Below are positions 1-5,364 of a DNA stretch of 5,364 nucleotides, in pieces (within the stretch, counting starts at the first letter, position 1; each line of letters opens with the position of its first letter). The notes beneath the pieces are model-generated. The model ran no database searches. It was not told the DNA's origin and worked only from the letters and a program-made list of their open reading frames with translations. The position numbers and the translations under genes are program-made. Source of the DNA: Methylibium sp964622685 (GTDB taxonomy: Bacteria; Pseudomonadota; Gammaproteobacteria; Burkholderiales; Burkholderiaceae_C); NCBI GenBank assembly GCA_964622685.1, contig CAZUUU010000221.1, forward strand, positions 1 through 5,364. Direction: 5' to 3'.

Positions 1-41
1 CCTTCACGCATGCACAGCGCGTGCCGGGCGCAGGGAATTGA
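1..41. other. Unassigned sequence after the fused enzyme stop, cut by the window edge
   Basis: Read on the minus strand after the TGA at 44-42, these bases give no recognisable gene start. One alternative frame (ATG at 48-46) reads MLINSLRPARAVHA and stops at 6-4. The remaining frame stays open to the edge. The stretch may be the disrupted end of the fused enzyme gene, or foreign sequence joined to it. It is too short to decide. Confidence 0.4.
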
Positions 42-2792
42 TCAGCATCTCCCTAGCAGATAGTGATCTGTCACGCCAGCGCCGTCTCGCTGACGCAAGA
101 GATAGTAAGGCCCATTGCCACCACCGGTCACGACAACATTGTCATCGTCATAGACGTACCGCGGCTCCAACGACAACGCCGGCAGGATGATCTTCGGACT
201 GTTGAACTTGATGAGGCTCTGCGAGCGGCCGAACTGATAGAACTGTTGTTCGACCGCCCTTCCGCCAGTGACCGTGCGCTCTTCCAGCTCCGCGCGCCGC
301 GCCGTCAGGTAGGCAAGGCAGTTGGGATAGCGAGCCGCCATCTCGTCCGGCTGGAGCAGCCGCGCTTGCGGTTGGCCTCGAACCATGATGAACTCATAGG
401 GGAAGATCAACCAGGTATTCGCTTCCGGGCGCCTATAGGCGGTGAGCTGAACATCAAGAAGGAAGGGCCGGAGCACGCCCTTCTCAATAGGCCAGTCTCG
501 ACCGTCCCATTTCAGGACGTGGTAATCGGCCGTCTCGGCGGCGCTACGGAAGATGTAGATGGCGTCCGCGCTGGTCTGCACGCCAACGAAGATTTCGGCG
601 GCAGCGCCGAGCCGCGTCGGACAGGCAGCTCGTACGCGGTCAAACACAGTCCGCGTCTCCGCGGTGGCGAACTGCCAGGGCTCTTCACCAAGGGTCGCTG
701 CAGGCAACGTCGTGACGATGCCGGCTTCGCCATAGCGCCAGGCCTCCAAGCTGCCAACCTGCTCGACATGAACGTTGGCGCTGCCGCGGCGGTCGAGAAT
801 GATGATGCAGGTGTAGTTGCTCGCGGCACGGCCAAAGACCTGCTTCACGCCGAAGTGCACTACGGACTCCAGCAGGTTGCCAACCGCCAGCAGCCGGCGC
901 ACCGCGCGGCCGGCCTGAATCGACATGAACTTATGCGGCGTAATAAAGCCAAGACGGCCAGTAGGGCGCAACCGTGCCAGAGCACGTTCAAAGAAAAGCG
1001 CGTACTTGTCGAAATTGTCCTGTCGCGCCGTCGAATAGGGTGAGGCTGGACGTTGGTAGAACCCTGCCTCTTCCGGTGAGTAGCCCATCATGTTCTGAAT
1101 GCGGATGTAGGGCGGGTTGCCGACGATCACGTCGAAGCCGCCGTGGCCCATTTCAGCAGGGAACTCAGCTTGCCAATCGAAGGGGTTGACCTTGCGAACG
1201 AGCGCTTCCGGCATCGCCGCTCCCACGGCCGTTGCCCATTCGGCACGACTGACCAGACTGTTGCCGGCACGCACGATGCCGCCCAAATCTGGCAGCGCTT
1301 GCTCACGGCGACGCGCAACGTAGTCGGCAAGCCCTTCCAGCGTTTCGTTCTCGATCAGCTTCAGTAGAAGGCTGAGTCGCGCGACCTCGACCGCGTTGGC
1401 ATCGATGTCCACGCCACGGATGTGGCTCTGCAGGATGCGCCGCTTTTCGTCGAAGGTAAGCCGCCAGTTGCCAGCGCCCGCTTCGTAGATCGTCGTGCCG
1501 ATGTGGTCGGACCGTCCGTTCGCCAAGTACCAGCCCAGACAGTGCTCGAGGATGAACTCATAGACAGCCAGCAGGAAGATGCCGGAACCGCAACAGATGT
1601 CGGCCGCGGTGAAGCCAGCCAGGGCTGCGGGACTTCTCCCGACCAGCGCCGGGGTGAGCGTGCGCGCCACGATGGCGTCAACGATGTAGCGGGGCGTTGG
1701 CACCACGCCGCCGCTCTCGCGGACTTCCGGCTTGCGGACGATCGCAACAGCACCGCCGGTGATGGTGATCTCTTCACCAAGGAACTGTTCGTAAATTTCG
1801 CCGAGGACTTCGGTCTCGACGACCGCGAAGGTATACGGGCTTTGCGGGTAGTACAGCTCGCCGATGACTCTTTGAAGTACGGCGTCGCTGATGCGGATGC
1901 CCAGGCGTGCGTCATCGAGCAAGCGGAAGAGGCCGGAGTTGTAGAACGCGTCGGCACGGCGAAGTTCAGCCAGCAGCGCGTCGAAGGTATGCGCGGCCGG
2001 CAGGTTTTTCAGGTTCTCGTAACGCTCGATCTCCCGGTCTTCGCAGATGCGCAAGAAGACGATCCGGGATAGGAAAAGCTGAACCGCGTAGGTCAGTTCG
2101 CCTGGGCTCAGGCCCGGCGTGTTGGCATGTATATCGGCGGCCAGACGTTCGCGCCACGACCTGACCTGACGCAGGAAGAAGTCGTCGAACTGTTCGGCGC
2201 CGTGGCGTGTGCCGCCAACAGCAAAGCGTCGGTCAAAGTCGCCGGAATAGACGGCATGGCGCGAAAGCAGCGGCCACAGTTCGTCGAAACGCGCCTCGAA
2301 CTCATCGAAGCGGACAAGCAGCAGGCGCGCGACATGCGCTTCGTCGGTCTGCGCCGGAGTGGGGACGCAGTCATAGACTGCCAGCTGGTGAAAGTTCGTC
2401 AGAACAGAAATCGGCAGGCTAGCGGAATAGCCATAGCGGCGTGTCTGAAAGGCTGCTTCGCGACTGCGATCAATGGCGACACTAGGCTTCTTGGCCTCGA
2501 CAAACAGCTTGCGCTGCCGCGCCAGGCGCAATTCATAGTCGGGCCGTTTAGAGAGCCCCTCACCGACTTCGACCGTGGCTTCTTCGATGACCTCGCGCAG
2601 GCCAGACGGATGGCCGGCGCAGTTGTGCACATCCCAGCCAAAGGCAGCAAGCAGCGGTGTGATGAAGTCGGTGCGTGCCTGGGTCTCGTTGTAGTTGACG
2701 CGCAGATAGTCGGCTTCGTTGCGTTGGAAGCCACGAACCAGTTCGGCGATGCGTGCGCGCGCTGCGGCCTTGGCGGTGGCTTCGTCCGTCAC
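42..2792 (-). CDS. Type IIG-like fused restriction endonuclease / N6-adenine DNA methyltransferase, 916 aa, probably C-terminally truncated
   Basis: This protein is predicted to cut unmodified DNA and to methylate adenine at its recognition site, using S-adenosylmethionine. Residues 25-145 look like an HsdR-N-type PD-(D/E)XK nuclease: E36 in YNETQARTDF, D85 in RPDYEL, then E99 and K101 in FVEAKKP, followed by Q116/Y120 (QTRRY) and VLTNFHQLAVYD. Residues 200-370 are a helical linker. The methyltransferase core has motif I ADICCGSGIF (397-406), an acidic motif II VDID (461-464) and catalytic motif IV NPPYI (559-563). Residues 733-900 resemble the TaqI-type specificity domain: FVGVQTSADAIYIF, SPKIILPALS and GGGNGPYYLL. 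The start is a GTG that overlaps the TGA of the upstream methyltransferase as GTGA. The protein ends DHYLLGRC; relatives usually continue through an LLNS-type motif and further residues (Eco57I is about 1000 aa from memory), so the 3' end looks clipped. The family is firm; activity and specificity are not known. Confidence 0.9.
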   Translation of the reverse strand: MTDEATAKAAARARIAELVRGFQRNEADYLRVNYNETQARTDFITPLLAAFGWDVHNCAGHPSGLREVIEEATVEVGEGLSKRPDYELRLARQRKLFVEAKKPSVAIDRSREAAFQTRRYGYSASLPISVLTNFHQLAVYDCVPTPAQTDEAHVARLLLVRFDEFEARFDELWPLLSRHAVYSGDFDRRFAVGGTRHGAEQFDDFFLRQVRSWRERLAADIHANTPGLSPGELTYAVQLFLSRIVFLRICEDREIERYENLKNLPAAHTFDALLAELRRADAFYNSGLFRLLDDARLGIRISDAVLQRVIGELYYPQSPYTFAVVETEVLGEIYEQFLGEEITITGGAVAIVRKPEVRESGGVVPTPRYIVDAIVARTLTPALVGRSPAALAGFTAADICCGSGIFLLAVYEFILEHCLGWYLANGRSDHIGTTIYEAGAGNWRLTFDEKRRILQSHIRGVDIDANAVEVARLSLLLKLIENETLEGLADYVARRREQALPDLGGIVRAGNSLVSRAEWATAVGAAMPEALVRKVNPFDWQAEFPAEMGHGGFDVIVGNPPYIRIQNMMGYSPEEAGFYQRPASPYSTARQDNFDKYALFFERALARLRPTGRLGFITPHKFMSIQAGRAVRRLLAVGNLLESVVHFGVKQVFGRAASNYTCIIILDRRGSANVHVEQVGSLEAWRYGEAGIVTTLPAATLGEEPWQFATAETRTVFDRVRAACPTRLGAAAEIFVGVQTSADAIYIFRSAAETADYHVLKWDGRDWPIEKGVLRPFLLDVQLTAYRRPEANTWLIFPYEFIMVRGQPQARLLQPDEMAARYPNCLAYLTARRAELEERTVTGGRAVEQQFYQFGRSQSLIKFNSPKIILPALSLEPRYVYDDDNVVVTGGGNGPYYLLRQRDGAGVTDHYLLGRC
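2789..2792 (-). promoter_or_regulatory. GTGA stop-start overlap coupling methyltransferase to fused nuclease-methyltransferase
   Basis: The methyltransferase ends GTC GCG TGA and the fused enzyme begins GTG ACG GAC, sharing four bases. The geometry is the same as at the upstream junction. The nuclease would then be made only after the protective methyltransferase, and a GTG start should keep its level modest. That benefit is inference. Confidence 0.75.
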
Positions 2793-4540
2793 GCGACTAC
2801 ACCGCCGGCTGCCTTGCTTCCGCGCCCGCGCTTGCGGGCGTGGCGTCTGTCGCGCATCTTGGCCCAGATGTCGTGCAGGATGAGGCAGTCCTTCTCGGAC
2901 AACCCCATATGTCCCCGCAGGACAATCCGGGCGTTCTCTTCCAACACGTCATCAAGACGACCAGCCCGCGTGAGCTTGTCGCACTCGGTCAGCGGCATGG
3001 CGCCATTGAGTGTTGCCGGCATCAGAAGCCGCTCGGCTTCGGTCGGCTCCAGCTCGAGCACACCACCGCCATAGCTGCGGCCCTCAATCTCTGCCGACGC
3101 GGCGGTCAGCCAGGTGTACGTATTGGCGATGACCCGTTCCGGCTTGTCGCTCTTGCAAGTCAGTCGATGAATCGTGTCGGTCGAGGTCGCACCGGCCTGG
3201 TTCAAGACCACCCGTGGGAAGTCATAGATCTGCCGGAACAAGAAGCCATCAGGCGTCCACACCGAAGGCACGGCGTACCAGGGGTCGCGGATCGAGCACT
3301 TGTAGCCCTTGTGAACCTCGTTGCCTTCGCCGAAACGGATGTACTTTGCGAGCGCAGCCGTGGGCTTTGTGGTGTCGGGTTTCAGATGCAGCAAGTGGAC
3401 ACGGTCACCGGCGGCCGACATGGCATTCCAGTCGGCCTTGCCAACCCGAGCGCCTTTGAGGTGAGCCGAGCGTGAGACCAGTGGCGACGTAAAGCCGTCA
3501 AGTCCCAATTCATCAACTTGTGCACTTGTCAGTACGAAGAATTCGTTCTTGCCGGTCACAACGCCGACATCGACGCTGGCATGGGCGGAAAGGTTCGCGG
3601 TGACGCCGGAATCCCGCAGCGCCCGCATGAACGTGATCTCGCGTTCAGACAGGAAGTACTTGAGCCACTTCTCGTTGTCGTGGCGGATGGTCTTAGGCTG
3701 GGCGTCTGCCAGAACGATGGCTGGCGCACGGCTCGTGATCTCACCGACAGTACGAGCCTCCGTCATCGTCACGCGGCAAAGGTTGTCGTCTGAAGCCGTC
3801 GCAAGTACGCCGTCAGCCAACAGCAGCACGACTTCCTGTTCGGCCTTTTCGAAGAACAGCTCGTTGCACGCAACGATGTCAATGCGTTCGAAACGATCGG
3901 TCAGGAACGAACGGAGCTGGGAGGCGTAGGTGACCTGAAGCAGTTCTGCTGGCAACACCAACGCCAGGCGACCACCCGGACGTAGGCTGGCAACCGCCGC
4001 CACCACAAACGGAACCCAGATGTTGGTAAGGCGATTAGGCGACAACCCCTGCTCCACCATGAGCGCCATGGCGAGGCTGCGGTGTGGTTCAGGGAAGGTC
4101 TGGTAACGGATGAACGGCGGGTTGCCGATAACGACATCGAAAGCCGGCTGTTCCGTCGCTTGCCACCAACCGAAGAAGTCACTGGTGTTGACGACATCGG
4201 CGGCGCGTTGCTTCAGTGCGCCTAGCAGCCGGGTTCGCGCTTGATCGGCCTCGGCGGCGATGATTTCGACGCCGGTCAATTGGCGGGCGATGGCCGGGTT
4301 GCCTGCGCCGAGGTCTGCAAAGCGCTTGGCGGCGGCTTCGAGGAACGCGCCGTCTCCACAGCTCGGCTCCAGTACGCGGTCCTTTGGCGTGCGGATTGCC
4401 CATGCACACAGCCAGTCCGCCACGGCTGCGGACGTGTAGTAGCCGCCACGCAGCTTGTCTTTGTCGAGGTCGGTGAAGCGCCCGCTATTGCTTGGGGCCT
4501 TGGTGGCCGTTGTCTTCTTCGTTGCCACGGGATTGCTCAC
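2789..4540 (-). CDS. N6-adenine DNA methyltransferase, Eco57I/PaeR7I/PstI-like, 583 aa
   Basis: This is a stand-alone modification enzyme, predicted to methylate adenine in the host's recognition sites and so protect them from the neighbouring fused nuclease. Numbered from the GTG start, it has motif X KLRGGYYTS (29-37), SAM-binding motif I LEPSCGDGAF (57-66), acidic motif II GVEII (E92), and catalytic motif IV NPPFI (140-144). The C-terminal half holds the presumed target-recognition region, with GVVTGKNEFF (326-335), RVVLNQAGATSTDTIHR (about 443-459) and GRSYGGGVLELEPTE (487-501). These are hallmarks of the PaeR7I/PstI methyltransferase group. It ends in a basic tail (RRHARKRGRGSK). An open frame extends 86 codons further upstream, but that stretch lies across the regulator gene and has no family resemblance. 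I therefore chose the GTG at 4540, which overlaps the regulator's TGA by 4 bases; a second GTG lies at 4528. PstI-type relatives usually sit beside a BsuBI/PstI nuclease, but here the partner is a fused nuclease-methyltransferase. Confidence 0.93.
   Translation of the reverse strand: MSNPVATKKTTATKAPSNSGRFTDLDKDKLRGGYYTSAAVADWLCAWAIRTPKDRVLEPSCGDGAFLEAAAKRFADLGAGNPAIARQLTGVEIIAAEADQARTRLLGALKQRAADVVNTSDFFGWWQATEQPAFDVVIGNPPFIRYQTFPEPHRSLAMALMVEQGLSPNRLTNIWVPFVVAAVASLRPGGRLALVLPAELLQVTYASQLRSFLTDRFERIDIVACNELFFEKAEQEVVLLLADGVLATASDDNLCRVTMTEARTVGEITSRAPAIVLADAQPKTIRHDNEKWLKYFLSEREITFMRALRDSGVTANLSAHASVDVGVVTGKNEFFVLTSAQVDELGLDGFTSPLVSRSAHLKGARVGKADWNAMSAAGDRVHLLHLKPDTTKPTAALAKYIRFGEGNEVHKGYKCSIRDPWYAVPSVWTPDGFLFRQIYDFPRVVLNQAGATSTDTIHRLTCKSDKPERVIANTYTWLTAASAEIEGRSYGGGVLELEPTEAERLLMPATLNGAMPLTECDKLTRAGRLDDVLEENARIVLRGHMGLSEKDCLILHDIWAKMRDRRHARKRGRGSKAAGGVVA
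4537..4540 (-). promoter_or_regulatory. GTGA stop-start overlap coupling regulator to methyltransferase
   Basis: The TGA of the 64-aa regulator (4539-4537) shares bases with the GTG of the methyltransferase (4540-4538). Only a weak AAGAA precedes it at about 7 bases. Translation of the methyltransferase probably depends on ribosomes finishing the regulator. This overlap is also the main reason for choosing that start. Confidence 0.7.
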
Positions 4541-4731
4541 TGTGTTCTTGCGAACAGCGGCCACTGTTCTGCTATGTACTTTTCGGCCGCGTCCCGGATG
4601 ACCCAAGCGACGGATACCTTCTTCTGCTTCGCGATTTCCTGGAGCGTCGTGTACAGCTCCGGGGGCAGGCTCGCGGAAGCTCGTGTTGCGGGTGGTTTGC
4701 CCGACGGCTTCCGTCCTCGTTTGGCTGCCAT
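4537..4731 (-). CDS. Ribbon-helix-helix (CopG-like) DNA-binding protein, 64 aa, first gene of the R-M operon
   Basis: This is a small basic protein with the ribbon-helix-helix layout. The beta strand is about residues 16-22 (TRASASL), helix A about 24-37 (PELYTTLQEIAKQK), a turn follows, and helix B is about 40-55 (SVAWVIRDAAEKYIAE). Such proteins bind DNA as dimers through the strand and commonly repress their own promoter. The N-terminus (KRGRKPSGKPP, 4-14) resembles an AT-hook and probably adds minor-groove contacts; that is inference. ATG at 4731 is preceded by AAGGG at a spacing of 8 bases, the best ribosome binding site in the window. The stop overlaps the GTG of the methyltransferase gene. 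The longer overlapping frame at 2789-4798 runs through this gene, but the domain match, the start signal and the overlap all favour this small gene as real. Autoregulation of the R-M operon is the likely role. An antitoxin-like or accessory role is possible. Confidence 0.85.
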   Translation of the reverse strand: MAAKRGRKPSGKPPATRASASLPPELYTTLQEIAKQKKVSVAWVIRDAAEKYIAEQWPLFARTQ

Positions 4732-4739
4732 AGATCGAA

Positions 4740-4744
4740 CCCTT
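4740..4744 (-). promoter_or_regulatory. Ribosome binding site of the ribbon-helix-helix gene
   Basis: AAGGG on the minus strand lies 8 bases before the ATG at 4731. It decides the start of the small regulator gene. It also argues against the longer overlapping frame, which has no comparable signal. The two downstream genes lack a clear Shine-Dalgarno sequence and seem to rely on coupling. Confidence 0.7.
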
Positions 4745-4750
4745 GAATTT

Positions 4751-4781
4751 TGTGCGGCACTTTACATCACAGCGCAGCACA
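4751..4781 (-). promoter_or_regulatory. Candidate operator/promoter: imperfect inverted repeat around an extended -10 box
   Basis: On the minus strand TGTGCTGCGC (4781-4772) is followed after 11 bases by GTGCCGCACA (4760-4751). The arms match at 8 of 10 positions and their centres are 21 bases apart, two turns of the helix. The spacer holds TGATGTAAA (4769-4761), which fits an extended -10 element (TGn, then TGTAAA matching TATAAT at 4 of 6). No good -35 box is seen. Transcription would begin near 4754, giving a leader of roughly 23 bases before the regulator's ATG. A repeat surrounding the -10 box directly before a ribbon-helix-helix gene is what an autorepressor site would look like. The repeat is seen directly; its function is inferred. 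Confidence 0.4.
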
Positions 4782-5149
4782 TGGCTTGATCTCAGCATTC
4801 ATCGCAGGCACCGTCGGTTTTCGTACGCCCCGGTTTCGGGTGACCCCTCGCCGGCTGAAATCTCGGTGCAAGCATCCGGCTGCAACCGCGCGATGCGGTT
4901 GCGGGTTCGCCAAGAAGGCCGTTTTGGCAGCACGCGTCGGCTACGGCCGCGCGGGTAACGTATCGAGTGATCGGGGAATGCTGAGGGAGCGGTGTTGGCG
5001 CCGGCTTTGGAGCATTTCTGCGGTATCCCTACGCGAGCTGATATCGCGATCCCACATAAGCACGGACTCTTCGGAAGGAGTCGACGGTCCGATCAAAGGC
5101 TCACGGTCTTGAAGCACCCGCTCCGCGTTAGCACTCAGCCGCCGTCTGA
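4782..5149. other. Gap between gyrB and the R-M operon with no recognisable gene
   Basis: About 370 bases follow the gyrB stop. I see no domain-bearing frame on either strand. The longest open frames here are basic, low-information sequences without a matching start signal. No tRNA, integrase site or insertion-sequence end is recognised, and I find no GC stem followed by a T-run that would serve as the gyrB terminator. Small stems are present: 4882-4902 (listed separately), 5065-5082 (GACTC/GAGTC with a short loop) and a CGCGA/TCGCG pair near 5035-5050. One edge of the acquired R-M island may lie in this gap, but the sequence alone does not show where. Confidence 0.6.
4882..4902. repeat. Perfect 8-bp inverted repeat (hairpin) in the gyrB-operon gap
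   Basis: GCAACCGC (4882-4889) and GCGGTTGC (4895-4902) are exact reverse complements separated by the 5-base loop GCGAT. The stem is stable and GC-rich, but neither strand has a T-run after it, so it is not a classical intrinsic terminator. It could slow or shield gyrB transcripts, be a protein-binding palindrome, or be a remnant of a repetitive extragenic element. Confidence 0.55.
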
Positions 5150-5364
5150 TTACACGTCTATATTCGCCGCCCTCAACGCATTCGTCTCGATGAAGTCCCT
5201 CCGCGGCTCCACCTCGTCGCCCATCAGCATCGTGAACACGCGGTCCGCCTCGATCGCGTCGTCGATCTGCACGCGCAGCAGGCGGCGCACGGTAGGGTCC
5301 ATGGTGGTTTCCCACAGCTGCTCGGGGTTCATCTCGCCCAGGCCCTTGTAGCGCTGGCGGCCGA
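5150..5364 (-). CDS. gyrB: DNA gyrase subunit B, C-terminal 70 residues (partial; the gene continues beyond the window)
   Basis: This is the 3' end of the ATPase subunit of DNA gyrase, which with GyrA introduces negative supercoils in the cytoplasm. Only the last 70 codons lie in the window. They read GRQRYKGLGEMNPEQLWETT at the start, the highly conserved segment closing the TOPRIM/C-terminal region. LLRVQIDDAIEAD and then LMGDEVEPRRDFIETNAL follow, ending NIDV and a TAA stop. The close match to gammaproteobacterial GyrB leaves little doubt, and the wording of the tail suggests Xanthomonadales. An internal ATG at 5332 is not the start; the frame is open to the window edge. The gene points toward the R-M operon in the same direction with about 420 bases between them, so read-through is conceivable. 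As a core gene it marks this locus as chromosomal. Confidence 0.97.
   Translation of the reverse strand, partial: GRQRYKGLGEMNPEQLWETTMDPTVRRLLRVQIDDAIEADRVFTMLMGDEVEPRRDFIETNALRAANIDV

Noticed and set aside
63..1043. 326-codon open frame on the plus strand (and similar plus-strand frames at 1422-2072, 2127-3074, 2753-3475)
   Set aside because: These lie opposite the two large methyltransferase genes, whose minus-strand frames carry clear motifs. Their translations show no domain features and look like the usual GC-rich antisense frames.
42..4540. BREX, Pgl or DISARM locus
   Set aside because: Methyltransferases of this general kind occur in those systems, but no alkaline phosphatase-like PglZ, kinase, helicase or phospholipase gene is visible. 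The fused enzyme carries its own nuclease. Genes beyond base 1 could still change this.
4541..4798. 86-codon upstream extension of the stand-alone methyltransferase, to an ATG at 4798
   Set aside because: It runs through the ribbon-helix-helix gene in another frame, has no family similarity and no ribosome binding site. The GTG at 4540, overlapping the regulator stop, is the better start.
4767..4802. 11-codon leader peptide reading MNAEIKPCAAL upstream of the regulator
   Set aside because: It has no good ribosome binding site and no attenuator-like codon run, and the candidate promoter lies inside or after it, so it would probably not be transcribed from there.
5065..5082. GACTC/GAGTC stem-loop as the gyrB terminator
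   Set aside because: The stem is short and no T-run follows on the minus strand, so it does not qualify as an intrinsic terminator.
4750..5112. 120-codon plus-strand frame across the gap
   Set aside because: It has a basic composition with no domain features and no clear start signal, and it runs against the direction of every real gene here.
4941..5315. 124-codon minus-strand frame overlapping the gyrB end
   Set aside because: Its first part is an out-of-frame reading of gyrB, and the remainder shows no recognisable protein features.

Overview
The window reads as a chromosomal restriction-modification (R-M) locus placed directly behind the DNA gyrase B gene of a GC-rich proteobacterium. 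All genes lie on the minus strand, so transcription runs from right to left. The C-terminal gyrase sequence (KGLGEMNPEQLWETTMDP, later EVEPRRDFIETNALRAANIDV) is clearly gammaproteobacterial in type. From memory it looks most like Xanthomonadales (Xanthomonas, Stenotrophomonas or Lysobacter relatives). That placement is a recollection, not a search result.

Layout from right to left. (1) 5364-5150 is the last 70 codons of gyrB. (2) 5149-4782 is about 370 bases without a recognisable gene. It holds a perfect 8-bp hairpin and no convincing terminator. (3) 4781-4732 is a short promoter/leader segment with a near-palindromic repeat around a candidate extended -10 box, and a good ribosome binding site. 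(4) 4731-4537 is a 64-residue ribbon-helix-helix DNA-binding protein with a basic, AT-hook-like N-terminus. (5) 4540-2789 is a 583-residue N6-adenine DNA methyltransferase of the Eco57I/PaeR7I/PstI type. (6) 2792-42 is a 916-residue fused restriction endonuclease-methyltransferase: an HsdR-N-type PD-(D/E)XK nuclease, then an N6-adenine methyltransferase, then a TaqI-type specificity domain. (7) 41-1 is unassigned sequence cut by the window edge.

The last three genes form a tight operon. Both internal junctions are the same 4-base GTGA overlap, where a GTG start shares bases with the preceding TGA stop. This implies translational coupling and a fixed order: regulator, then protective methyltransferase, then the toxic nuclease-bearing protein. 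The arrangement of a stand-alone methyltransferase plus a fused nuclease-methyltransferase resembles the classical Eco57I (type IIG) system. A ribbon-helix-helix protein takes the place of the usual helix-turn-helix controller.

The main oddity is at the far end. The fused enzyme stops only three residues after a YLLG motif that in relatives normally leads into further conserved C-terminal sequence. The enzyme may therefore be truncated or frameshifted. I see no CRISPR array, tRNA, rRNA, complete insertion sequence or integrase. The system is recognisable by family, so I do not claim a wholly new one. The regulator, the coupled order and the clipped C-terminus are the parts worth a second look.
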